Source: Spirosoma sp. KUDC1026
Lineage (GTDB): Bacteria; Bacteroidota; Bacteroidia; Cytophagales; Spirosomataceae
Length of the DNA stretch: 64,000 bases
Assembly: GCF_013375035.1 (NCBI RefSeq)
Contig: NZ_CP056032.1
Span: 3,142,001 to 3,206,000, forward strand
Direction: 5' to 3'
Shown here piece after piece: positions 52,025 to 62,000 of this stretch. The notes under the pieces were generated by a model. It did no database searches and was not told the DNA's origin. It saw only the letters and a list, made by a program, of their open reading frames with translations. The translations under genes and the position numbers were made by a program. Every line of letters starts with the position of its first letter. The stretch's first letter is position 1.

Positions 52025-52247
52025 ACCGCTGTCTGGCAGGTACGGAGCGGTACCCTATCATAAAGCCGACTCGTGGTGCCTGCTTGTAAGCGATCTGTCT
52101 CTGACCAGAACACTATAGCTTGGTTCACGTGTCAACGGTCTACCTTTTTCATTGAGCAGTGGAGTAGCCATGCTAGTCCGCTGCTAAAGTTTTTACTACA
52201 CCTGCTCTATAAATTATATCTGCCTTTTCTCTCTTTCTGCTTCGTTT

Positions 52248-55200
52248 ATGAAACATCATTACTTGTTCAAGCCGCAACTTACTCTGGTGTGGTGGCTGTT
52301 GATACTGCTGTTCAGTCGAGTGCCAACCGGCTACGCACAGAGCCGGATATACTACGCCGTCAGTGATGGCAGCTTAAACTCCTTCAACGACCAGCTACGG
52401 AGCATTCCGCTGAACGGTGGTGGGGAATCCGTTGTGTACAGCAACAACGGCGGTACCAACTTCCCCGCTTCGCTGGCGCAGATAGCTTACGACGCGGTCG
52501 GTGACCGGGTCTTTGTGGCAAACGTTGTCGCTACAAGTCCAGCTTTGTACGTCGTCAGTACTAGTGGAACATCTAGTCTGTTTGCAACTATCAGCCCTAT
52601 AGCCAGTAGTACTGCCACTGTCGTAACGGGTATAGTCGTAGACAACGTCGGCGGCTATGTATATTATAATGTCAGCGATAACAACTTCAGAACATCTTCA
52701 GACCAGTTACGTCGTATTCCGCTGGCCGGTGGTAGCGAGGAAATTGTTGTTAACAGCAATACTACCAACTTCCCGCTTACACCCCAAACTCTGGTCATTG
52801 ACCGGCAGAACAATCGCCTGCTGGTGGCAAATGGTGTGTCCAGTACCGTTAGCGATCTAGAAAACAACAACCTGTACGTGTCGGCCGTAAACTTATCCAC
52901 CCGTGTCGTAACGAAGGCTTTTTCTTTTGCGGAAATCTCTTCTGGCGGTGCTACCGTCACTACTACCCAGGGCGGCCTTGCTGTCAACACTGCCGACAAC
53001 TCACTTTATTACGTTCTGCGGGATAATGGCATCGGTACGTTTAACGATCAGTTAAGGCGCATTCCACTGAGCGGTGGGCCGGAGCAGATTGTAGTAGATG
53101 TAAACAGTAATACCCGGGGTTTTCCTACCGCGCCAGGCTCGCTAGCCTACGATGCGGTCAATAATCGGATACTGGTAAACGACATAAGTATTAACAACCG
53201 GGATATTGCAGCCGTGACGCCGGCTGGTAATATCACCCTGTTACTCGACAATGGTGCCCAGATCGGAACCGCTAATACGGGTATTGTGGGCCTTGCTGTT
53301 GGAACAGCACAAGCTCCGACGACGGTCACATCCATCACTCTCAATGGCACCAGCCTCACCAACGCCAGTACCGTGCAGTTCACCGTCACGTTCGCCAGCA
53401 GCGTTGCGGGAATTACGACGAGTAATTTCGCTACGTCACCGGGCAGCGGAATTACTGGCAGCAGCATCGCGAGCGTAAGCGGCTCAGGTACGACTTACAC
53501 CGTGAGCGTAAACACGGGGAGCGGCAGCGGCACACTCGGGCTGACGCTGGCCAATGACAACGGCCTCACACCCAGCATTTCTAACGAGCCCTTCACCGGC
53601 ACTTCGCTCTACACGATCGACAAGACGCCCCCAGCTGCCCCGGTAGCACTAACGCCAGCCAACGGTAGTTTCATCAATACAACCATGCCGTCTTACGTGG
53701 GTACGGCCGAGGCTAGCTCGACGGTGACTGTGATCATCGACGGCTCCAGCATCGGCACCACTACGGCCAACAGCGCGGGCAACTGGTCTTTATCCCAGCC
53801 TACGGCCCTGGCTCAAGGGAGTCATACGGTGCGGGCCAGAGCAACGGACGCGGTTGGCAACAACAGTGTAGACAGTAATACCAACACCTTCATCGTCGAT
53901 TCGGTTAGGCCAACGGCTACCATTGGTTCATCGGCGCAAAATCCTACCAGCACCAGTCCTATTCCGTTCACCATCACCTTCTCGGAAACCGTTACCAGCT
54001 TTGTGGGTAGTGATCTAACCGTGACGGGTGGCACAATCACCGGTTTTTCGGGCAGCGGTACCACCTATACGTTTTCGGTGACGCTCACGACCAGCGGGGT
54101 GGTGACGGTCGAACTACCGGCGAACGTAGCTCAGGACAATGCTGGCAATAGTAACACAGAAGCCTCTCCCTTAAGCATTACGTATAACCAGCCCGTGACG
54201 GCGGCCCCAGTAGTGCTGACGCCCGCCAATGGCAGCCGAACCAACGACAGCACTCCGGACTATAGCGGTACGGCCCCGGCCAACAGCACTGTGATGGTGT
54301 ACGTGGACGGCAGCAGTATCGGTACGACCTCGGCCGACGCGTTGGGTAACTGGAGACTCACCCAGCCCACGGCCCTCAGCCAGGACAATCACACGGTGTA
54401 CGCCACGGCCCAGTCCAGCGGCTCGACTGTGAGCGTCAATTCGAACACCAACACCTTCACCGTTGATACCGTAGCGCCTACGGTCAGCAGCGTAGGCGTG
54501 CCCGCCAACGGCACCTACCGGACTGGCCAAACGCTGCCCATTACCGTGAATATGTCCGAACTGGTTACGGTGACGGGTGCGCCACAGGTTGGGCTCACCA
54601 TTGGTGCGACGACGCGTCAGGCTACCTATGTCTCGGGCAGTGGTACCCAGGCCCTTTTGTTTAGCTATACCGTGCAGGCGGGTGACAGTGATACCGATGG
54701 CATTGCGGTAGGCGCACTGACACTCAACGGCGGTACGATTCGCGATGGGGTAGGAAACGACGCTACCCTGACGCTCAATACTGTTCCCTCGACGGTGGGC
54801 GTGTTGGTAGATGGCGTGGCACCAACCGTCAGCAGTAGTGACCGCCAGAACCCCACGGGCCCACTCACCAACGGGACGGCGGTGATTTTCCGCGTCAGCT
54901 TCAATGAAGCCGTAACCGGCGTTAACAACGGCAGTTTCTCACTCATAACCACTGATGGCTCCGTTACCGGCACAATCGTGAGTACGCAACCCGTCAACAA
55001 TACCAGTAACAGTCAATATGACGTAATCGTGAGTGAGGTGCAGGGTAACGGTACCCTGCGACTGGACGTCAACAGCAGCGGCTCGGGTATTACGGACCTG
55101 GCGGGAAATCCTATCAGTGGCGGATTCACCAGCGGTCAGACCTTCACCATCGATCAGATACGGCCGACGGTGACGATCAGTTCCTCCGCGGCACCCAACG

Positions 55201-57395
55201 CCGGCACTACCCGAACCAGCCCCATTCCCTTTGCGGTAACCTTCTCTGAGTCGGTAACCGAGTTTGTGGCGGGAGACATTACCCTCACGAATGGAACCCT
55301 GTCGGGCTTTACGGGCAGCGGTACTACCTATACCTTCATAGTAACGCCGTTAGCTAACGGCCCCGTCACGGTGAACATAGCCGCCAACGTAGCCCAGGAT
55401 GCCGCCATCAATGGAAACACGGCCGCAAATCCCTACTCAATCAGCTATCTGCCGCTGACCTTAACGGGTTTTGCTCCGCTCAACTCTAATGTGTGTGTGG
55501 GCAGTCCACTCACCTTTACCGCTACAGTAAGCAATGCGGATGGCCCCTACAGCTACACGCTGACCAATGGCAATGGTCCAGTCACAGGAACGGGGGACGG
55601 TACCGCCTTTAGCCGAACCATTACGGCAGCGGGTGAGGGGCTGCAAAGCTTTACGCTCATCGTGACGGATGCCAGCCAACGCGTCAGCGCCAGCCAGTCG
55701 ATTACCGTTAACCCGCTACCGGCGGTCTCGATTACGGGCCTGGCGAGTGCTTACTGTAAAGACGCGGCAACGGTTACGCTGGTGGGTTCACCAGCAGGCG
55801 GCACCTTCACCATTGATGGGAATCAGGCTGCGCAGTTCAACCCAGCTGTTCTACCTGTAGGCTCCCATACGGTGATCTATTCGTACACCAACAGCAGTGG
55901 CTGTAGTCAGACGACCTCTCAGACGGTGACGGTCAAAGAGGTGCCCAATGCGCCAGTTGTCACCACTCAGAGTGGGCAGTCAACGGTTACCGTGGATCTG
56001 AATACAGGCAACGTTACTTTGCTCATCAGCGGCTGTGCGGGTAGTATCAACTGGACGGGTCCTAACAATAGTGCTGGTACCAGCAATACCATCAGCGTAC
56101 CTACTACGCAGGCCGGTACGTTTGTCTACCGGGCCAGTTGTACGGTTGAGGGCTGTACTGGTCCCCTAGCTACCGCCACGGTGACTGTTGGTGCCCGTCT
56201 GACGGTGTTGCACCGGGACGTGGACAACTACGCTGACAACAATGCCATCCAGCCTCTGCTGGTCCTGCAAAACAACAGCACTGGCCCCTTGCCGCTATCC
56301 AGAGTAACGCTACGTTATTATGTGACGGTGGAAGGCGGGGGAACGCTGGGTAATCTCTCAATGAACTACGCCCAGGTAGGTAACCAGAACGTCAGACTGC
56401 GTTACGTGGCACTCAATCCGGCCCAGCAGGGAGCAACCGGTTACGTGGAGTACAGTTTCACCGAGGGAGCGGGCAGCCTGGCGACCGGCGCTGACTCGGG
56501 TCCTATCCAGAGCTACTTCACTAAAAGTGACTATGGCCCCTTAAATGAGCTGGATGACTATTCATACAACACGGTTCGCAACCAATTGACGGGTAACCTG
56601 CGCATTACGGCTTATTACGATGGTGCCCTAATCGCGGGGGTAGAACCAGGAAGTGGCGTCCAGGTCCGGGCGGTTCGGGCGCTGACGGAGAGTAAGAATG
56701 GTCCTGACGCGACTCAAATCAGTACGTATCTGGAAGTGCGTAATGAGGGTAACGTAGCCATCAACTACAGCGATCTGAAAGCGCGCTACTACTTCACGTC
56801 AGACGGTAACGAACGGCTGCAGGTGGAGGTTGATGAAGGCAACGTGAGCGCGCGACTCGTTAAGTTACCTCAGCCGGTAAACGGAGCCGACACCTACCTG
56901 GAGCTGATCTTCAACCAGAGCGGTCAACTGGCACCGGGCACCAGCACAGGTACGATCCGGTACCGAATCAGCAAACCCGACGGTGGCCGCTTCAACCAGG
57001 CCAATGACTACTCGTACCAGGAGCAACCCCAGGACCGTAGCCAGAATAGCCGGGTGGTCGTCTATGCGGGCAATGAGCGACTATGGGGGCAGGAGCCCAG
57101 CGGCTCGGCTCGGGTAGCCTATGCGGAAGCCGGCACCGAGCTTACCATCAAGGTGCTGGGTAATCCGATCCAGAACGATCAGGTAAGCGTTGAGGTAACA
57201 GGTGCCGAAGGCCAAGCTCTGCAGCTGCAGCTGCTAACACCCCAGGGTCGGGTGGTCCACCAGCAGCATGTACCGAGTGCGGAGGCTACCCAGCGGCATC
57301 AATTGTCAGTGGCTGGCCAGGCGGGCGGTTTATTCTTGCTACAGGTGAGCACGCCCACTCAAAGCAAAACGGTGAAGGTCATCAAAGCCGACTAA
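52248..57395 (+). CDS. Giant T9SS-secreted Ig-like/CBM3 surface protein
   Basis: 1715 residues. Signal peptide 1-30 (GYAQS). Residues about 33-350 hold three related segments (each with a core like FNDQLRRIPLSGG) that resemble blades of a beta-propeller. Residues 356-1070 contain about six bacterial Ig-like domains with repeated phrases (GSSIGTTTANSAGNWSLSQP, VAPTVSS, FSGSGTTYTFSV). Residues 1070-1310 have Cys-containing Ig/PKD-like domains. Two CBM3-type carbohydrate-binding domains follow (about 1316-1455 and 1475-1615; VLHRDVDNYADNN, YLEVRNEGNVAINYSDLKAR). The last 85 residues form a T9SS sorting domain. An adhesin that binds polysaccharide is the likely role; no catalytic domain is visible. 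Confidence 0.9.
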   Translation: MKHHYLFKPQLTLVWWLLILLFSRVPTGYAQSRIYYAVSDGSLNSFNDQLRSIPLNGGGESVVYSNNGGTNFPASLAQIAYDAVGDRVFVANVVATSPALYVVSTSGTSSLFATISPIASSTATVVTGIVVDNVGGYVYYNVSDNNFRTSSDQLRRIPLAGGSEEIVVNSNTTNFPLTPQTLVIDRQNNRLLVANGVSSTVSDLENNNLYVSAVNLSTRVVTKAFSFAEISSGGATVTTTQGGLAVNTADNSLYYVLRDNGIGTFNDQLRRIPLSGGPEQIVVDVNSNTRGFPTAPGSLAYDAVNNRILVNDISINNRDIAAVTPAGNITLLLDNGAQIGTANTGIVGLAVGTAQAPTTVTSITLNGTSLTNASTVQFTVTFASSVAGITTSNFATSPGSGITGSSIASVSGSGTTYTVSVNTGSGSGTLGLTLANDNGLTPSISNEPFTGTSLYTIDKTPPAAPVALTPANGSFINTTMPSYVGTAEASSTVTVIIDGSSIGTTTANSAGNWSLSQPTALAQGSHTVRARATDAVGNNSVDSNTNTFIVDSVRPTATIGSSAQNPTSTSPIPFTITFSETVTSFVGSDLTVTGGTITGFSGSGTTYTFSVTLTTSGVVTVELPANVAQDNAGNSNTEASPLSITYNQPVTAAPVVLTPANGSRTNDSTPDYSGTAPANSTVMVYVDGSSIGTTSADALGNWRLTQPTALSQDNHTVYATAQSSGSTVSVNSNTNTFTVDTVAPTVSSVGVPANGTYRTGQTLPITVNMSELVTVTGAPQVGLTIGATTRQATYVSGSGTQALLFSYTVQAGDSDTDGIAVGALTLNGGTIRDGVGNDATLTLNTVPSTVGVLVDGVAPTVSSSDRQNPTGPLTNGTAVIFRVSFNEAVTGVNNGSFSLITTDGSVTGTIVSTQPVNNTSNSQYDVIVSEVQGNGTLRLDVNSSGSGITDLAGNPISGGFTSGQTFTIDQIRPTVTISSSAAPNAGTTRTSPIPFAVTFSESVTEFVAGDITLTNGTLSGFTGSGTTYTFIVTPLANGPVTVNIAANVAQDAAINGNTAANPYSISYLPLTLTGFAPLNSNVCVGSPLTFTATVSNADGPYSYTLTNGNGPVTGTGDGTAFSRTITAAGEGLQSFTLIVTDASQRVSASQSITVNPLPAVSITGLASAYCKDAATVTLVGSPAGGTFTIDGNQAAQFNPAVLPVGSHTVIYSYTNSSGCSQTTSQTVTVKEVPNAPVVTTQSGQSTVTVDLNTGNVTLLISGCAGSINWTGPNNSAGTSNTISVPTTQAGTFVYRASCTVEGCTGPLATATVTVGARLTVLHRDVDNYADNNAIQPLLVLQNNSTGPLPLSRVTLRYYVTVEGGGTLGNLSMNYAQVGNQNVRLRYVALNPAQQGATGYVEYSFTEGAGSLATGADSGPIQSYFTKSDYGPLNELDDYSYNTVRNQLTGNLRITAYYDGALIAGVEPGSGVQVRAVRALTESKNGPDATQISTYLEVRNEGNVAINYSDLKARYYFTSDGNERLQVEVDEGNVSARLVKLPQPVNGADTYLELIFNQSGQLAPGTSTGTIRYRISKPDGGRFNQANDYSYQEQPQDRSQNSRVVVYAGNERLWGQEPSGSARVAYAEAGTELTIKVLGNPIQNDQVSVEVTGAEGQALQLQLLTPQGRVVHQQHVPSAEATQRHQLSVAGQAGGLFLLQVSTPTQSKTVKVIKAD

Positions 57396-57720
57396 GTCCA
57401 CCTTAGCCTAAACCATACCTTTTGCAGCGCCCCGCCTGGTCACTCTGGCGGGGCGTTTTGCGTGGTAATTTTGGCGGACGTTACCGGATAGTACGCCGGT
57501 GGCTGGGGCTGTATTGCACTGACATAGCTTGACACAAACCGTGCATGATCCGTCTCACAACATCCTACCAGGTGGAACAGTAGAATCTTCAGCCGATGTT
57601 GCAACCTTCGGGCGTATTAAAGACAGAAATAATGGGCGTCTCATGATACGCCTGATACCATATATTTATCCGGTTGCCTGCTAGACACGCCATGATTACT
57701 TTTAGCCTGAAGTAACCACC
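57396..57720. other. Intergenic region after the giant adhesin gene
   Basis: 325 bases. It holds a hairpin terminator (57428-57459) and the upstream region of the amidohydrolase gene. No further gene or repeat was seen. Confidence 0.7.
57428..57459 (+). terminator. GC-rich terminator after the giant surface protein
   Basis: CGCCCCGCC (57428-57436) pairs with GGCGGGGCG (57447-57455), followed by TTTT. Confidence 0.92.
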
Positions 57721-58812
57721 TTGATACCTACTCCCGTGATTCGATTTCGTACCCTACTGCGCCACGTTTCCCTTTATGGCCTGACCAGCTTAGCTTGCCT
57801 GCTAACCCCAGAAATGGCCTGGGCTCAAAGCAGCCACCAACGATTGCCTATCATCGACATGCATCTGCATGCCTTTCCCTTTACCGCCCAGGGCCCTCCA
57901 CCCGTCACCATTGGCGCCCCCTATCGTGATTGGTCGGCGCAGGATCCCAAACAGGGTGGGGGGCTGGGCTATGCCAATCAGTTGCTCAAATCTTCCTCAA
58001 TGTGTGCCAACTGCTTGACCTCCGCCCCCTCCGATGACGCCTTGCGTGACCAAACCATTGCGCTACTCAACAAGTATAACATTATCGGGGTGACGAGCGG
58101 GCCGATGGCCTACGTACGACGCTGGCAACAACAAGCCCCGGATCGCATCATTCCAGGTGTGCTGTTTACCATGGGGGACCCTATGCTCACCCTGGACTCG
58201 CTGCGGCAGTATTTTCAGACGGGGGCCGTCAAGGTGTTTGGCGAGCTGTGTCTGCAGTATCAGGGCATCACCCTGTCGGATTCGGTGGTCGAACCCTACC
58301 TCAAACTAGCCGAAGAGTTTGACGTGCCGGTCAGTGTACACATTGGTACGGGACCGCCGGGGGTGGCCTATTTCGGGAATCCCAAGTATCGGGCCCGCTT
58401 GCACAGCGCCTTCACGGCCGAAGAGGCCATGATTCGTCATCCAAAATTGCGGGTGGCCATCGCGCATGCGGGGTGGCCGCTGGGGGATGATTTGCTGGCC
58501 ACCCTGTATACGCACCCCCAGGCGTATGTGAATCTAGGGGTGATCTGCTATATTTTGCCCCGGGCAGAATTTTATGCCTACCTAAAACGCATCATGGATG
58601 CGGGTTTTGGCAAGCGGGTGATGTTCGGTTCGGATCAGATGGTGTGGCCTGGGGCTATTGCTGTGGGCATCCAGGCGATTGAGCAGGCACCTTTTTTGAG
58701 CGCGGCTCAGAAGCGGGACATTTTTTACAACAATGCCGCTCGGTTTTTGCGGCTGGATGCGGCTCTTGACGGCCGGAAAGCCGTACGGGGCGATCATGCC
58801 AGTAAGAAGTAG
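57721..58812 (+). CDS. Exported amidohydrolase-family protein
   Basis: 363 residues. A signal sequence (hydrophobic 17-33, ending AWAQSS) precedes the TIM-barrel amidohydrolase_2 domain. Metal ligands: MHLHAF (the HxH at the end of strand 1), VHIGTG, IAHAGWPLG and the late Asp in MFGSDQMVW. The conserved FYNNAARFLRLD ends the barrel. Its reaction is unknown; the family includes decarboxylases and lactonases. Start is TTG at 57721 or GTG at 57736; no ATG is available before the signal peptide. Confidence 0.88.
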   Translation: MIPTPVIRFRTLLRHVSLYGLTSLACLLTPEMAWAQSSHQRLPIIDMHLHAFPFTAQGPPPVTIGAPYRDWSAQDPKQGGGLGYANQLLKSSSMCANCLTSAPSDDALRDQTIALLNKYNIIGVTSGPMAYVRRWQQQAPDRIIPGVLFTMGDPMLTLDSLRQYFQTGAVKVFGELCLQYQGITLSDSVVEPYLKLAEEFDVPVSVHIGTGPPGVAYFGNPKYRARLHSAFTAEEAMIRHPKLRVAIAHAGWPLGDDLLATLYTHPQAYVNLGVICYILPRAEFYAYLKRIMDAGFGKRVMFGSDQMVWPGAIAVGIQAIEQAPFLSAAQKRDIFYNNAARFLRLDAALDGRKAVRGDHASKK

Positions 58813-58833
58813 GCCCAGCGCGAGGGCAGTGAC

Positions 58834-58866
58834 GTTGCCTGTGCCTTGAGGGAAAACACAGGCAAC
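58834..58866 (+). terminator. Hairpin after the amidohydrolase gene
   Basis: GTTGCCTGTG (58834-58843) and CACAGGCAAC (58857-58866) with a 13-base loop, followed by TTAAT. It is a weak terminator because the T-run is short. Confidence 0.6.
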
Positions 58867-59077
58867 TTAATCCTATGAAAGGCTCTACCAATTATCCCAA
58901 ACCGACAAACTAGCTGATCAGGCCAGAAGATCAGGATGTCCCAAATGAGGGCAACCCGGCTTGACAACGACTCTGTCCGGCTGATACGGGAATCAATTTC
59001 TGGCCAGCTCAACCGGGCAGGTAATGAACGTGAATAGGCTCACATTTGAGTTAGCCAGTCTACAGCGCGGCTACGTA

Positions 59078-62000
59078 TCACTGTTTTATAATTTTATAGA
59101 CGGCCCTTTCTTTGTCGTCGCCAACGATCAGCAGGTAAGTCGCCGTTGGCAAGCCGCTGACATCGATTTCGTCGCGAACAGTACCGGGCGCTAGTGATCG
59201 GCTGATCATCGGTTGACCGGATAACGTGGTTAAAGTCAGCGGCAGTGGCTTTGTCCTGGGGTGAGTTACATCGATGGACAATCGGGCTTGGGTTGGATTG
59301 GGGAAAACGGTTACCCTATCCACTAAGCCGTTTTCGAGCGCCGTAATCATCAGAAACGCGGAATCTGAAAGCGTATAGCCACACTCATTAATCGCTCGCA
59401 CGGCGTAAAACCCTGTGCCCTGATTCGCCGTGTATTTCTGATTGGTAGCCCCTGGGATTGGCTGTCCCCGGAACGTCCATTGAACCTGACCGGTAAAATT
59501 TGTTTGCAACTCACCCGACCCAGACTGAGATACGAGGGGTTTTACCGGTAGCGATTTGACAATGACCGTACTGGAAACAGGATCGCTGCTGCAGAACCCA
59601 TCGTTACCCACAACGGAAAGCACATACGTATGGGCACCCGGTTTGGGCCAGGTGATGCCAACCGTACTGGAGCGGTCACTGACCAACAAGCTGTCATTAA
59701 TCCGCCAGTCGTAGCTCAGCTGATCTACCGGCCGAACGCTGTAGGAAACGCTTGTTGCCGGACATGGACTCAACGCCTGCGCTTCCCAGACCGGTGTGGC
59801 AGGTCGTGTTCGCACGGGCAGCTGGATGGCCTTTACGTCACTAACACCACACTCGTCCAGCGACCGGACGGTTAATGTATACGTACCGGGCGTAGTAACC
59901 GCAATCGTGACCCGACTACGGTTCACGGCCAACTGACCTCCACCCAGCAACTGCCACTCGTAGGAATACGCATCCTGGTTGGTGATCGAGTAGGTTTGCT
60001 GAGTCCCCAAACACCCTACCACTTTACCGATGGGTTCGTGAGGCATTGCTGGCGTCTCGCGCAGTAGTACTTTGCCAAGCGCCCCGTAGTAATTATTAGA
60101 CAAAAATAAGAATTCGTCATCGGCCGTTATCTGGGCAAATCCATTCCCCGCTGCCAGCCCTCCCATTCCCCGCCATGTTCGGCCACCATCTTCGGTCTTG
60201 TACAATTGACCACTGCGATGCATGTAGCCAAGATTCGTGTTGACAAACAAACAGGAATGAATGGGCTGGCTGGATGAAGCCGGCAGTTGGGTACTGGACA
60301 AGTTAACGGACTGCCAGGTTTGCCCACCGTTGTCGGTTTTGTAAAGTAGCTCCGATTCCCAGGCGAAAGCAATGGCTGGCGTAACCAGTTGCAGGCCGCT
60401 CGGAAACATGCCCTTCCCGTCTACGCTGACGCGTAACTTCTGCCAGGTTTGTCCGCCGTCGCTGGTTTTGTACATATCCCCGATGTAATTAGCGTTAACC
60501 AGCCCGTTGTTCTCGTCGAGGAAGGACATGGCTATGTTGGGGTTGAACGGCGTAGGCAAAATGCGCCAGCTGAGGCCACCGTCAGTAGTTTTGAGTAGGT
60601 CCAGGCCGTCGCGAGAATCGCGCGGGATAACGCCGTACATGATTCTTTCGTTGACGATGACCAGGTTGTAGAACTGCTTGCCGGCCATGGGCAGCGATCG
60701 AGAGGCCCAGGTGCGGCCACCATCGTTCGTCTGGCTCACCAGGTAATCGGTCAGAACGATAACCCGCTCCGGATTGATCTGCTTCACGTAGACGGTGCCA
60801 TTGAGGACCTGCGGTTGCGCAATTTCGTAGTTTTGCCAGCTCTCGCCACCATCCCGGCTCCACAATACAATGGCTTTGGCCCCTGTCCTCGTCGCCGATA
60901 CGATCGACTGATTGATCCGGCTTACGGCACGGACTGAGTACGGGTCATGGCTGACCGACTGCCAGCTAGCTCCCCCGTCGTAGCTCATGGCAATACTGCG
61001 TTCCGGCCCTACCAGGCATCCCGTTTGGCCGGAAAAGCTAAGCCGCGTAAAGTAACCTCTGGCTGGTACGGCGACCGAATCCCAGGTAGCACCCTGATCA
61101 ACAGATTTAAACAGAAAGGAGCCCTGCCCTATGGATTGATTAGGCCCTGGATATAAACCGCTCACGAACAGGTGACCAGCCGCATTTTGCTTGAGATCCA
61201 TGATGGCGAGGGTCCGACTGGAAACCGACAGGCGGCTCCAGGTTTCTCCAGCGTTGGTCGTTTTTATCAACCCATTATTGCCAAAAGCAAAACCTACGGA
61301 TTCAGTTTTGAACCAGACTCGCTGCATGGTTGCGTAGGATTGGTTATCCGTAAATACAGGCACCCAGCTATAGCCCCCATCGTTTGTTTTCAGGACAGAA
61401 TTTCCTGCCGTCGCGTAACCAACCCGTTGATTGATAAACCAGATAGAGCTGGGATCCCGTAGCCGACTCTCCCGGCCAATCCAGGTATCACCGGCGTCGG
61501 TTGTCGCGTAAATCATGCCGTTCTGCCCCGCTGTGAAACCGATCTTGTCATCCACGAAATGAGGAGCTCTTATAAAGGTGTTGGCCGTTAGAGCCTCGCG
61601 CCAGCTCTTCCCGCCGTCGCGGGTTTGCAATAAGTTACCGCTACCGCTCACGATATACCCTCGATCGGTACCGTTGAACCGAACGAATGAAAAATAAGCT
61701 CTGCCCAGCCGCGGAAAAATAGCGTGCCAGCTTTTTCCGCCATCCAGCGTTTCCAGTAATTGCTGTTGAGTAGATCCGTCCGAGTTCTCTTCAACCAGAT
61801 ACCCCCGGCTGTCGGTAACCATCTGAACATCGGAAAAACTCGTACCCATAATGCGATTGATCGACTGACAGCTCCGAACTGGTCGGATCGCGGTGAGTAC
61901 GGGGCTATAACCGGATAACTGACTATTGACCTCGGTTCTGAGTCGGTAGTAGTACGTTGGGCCGTTTGCAACATCGGTGTCTGTGTACTGAGTCACGTTG

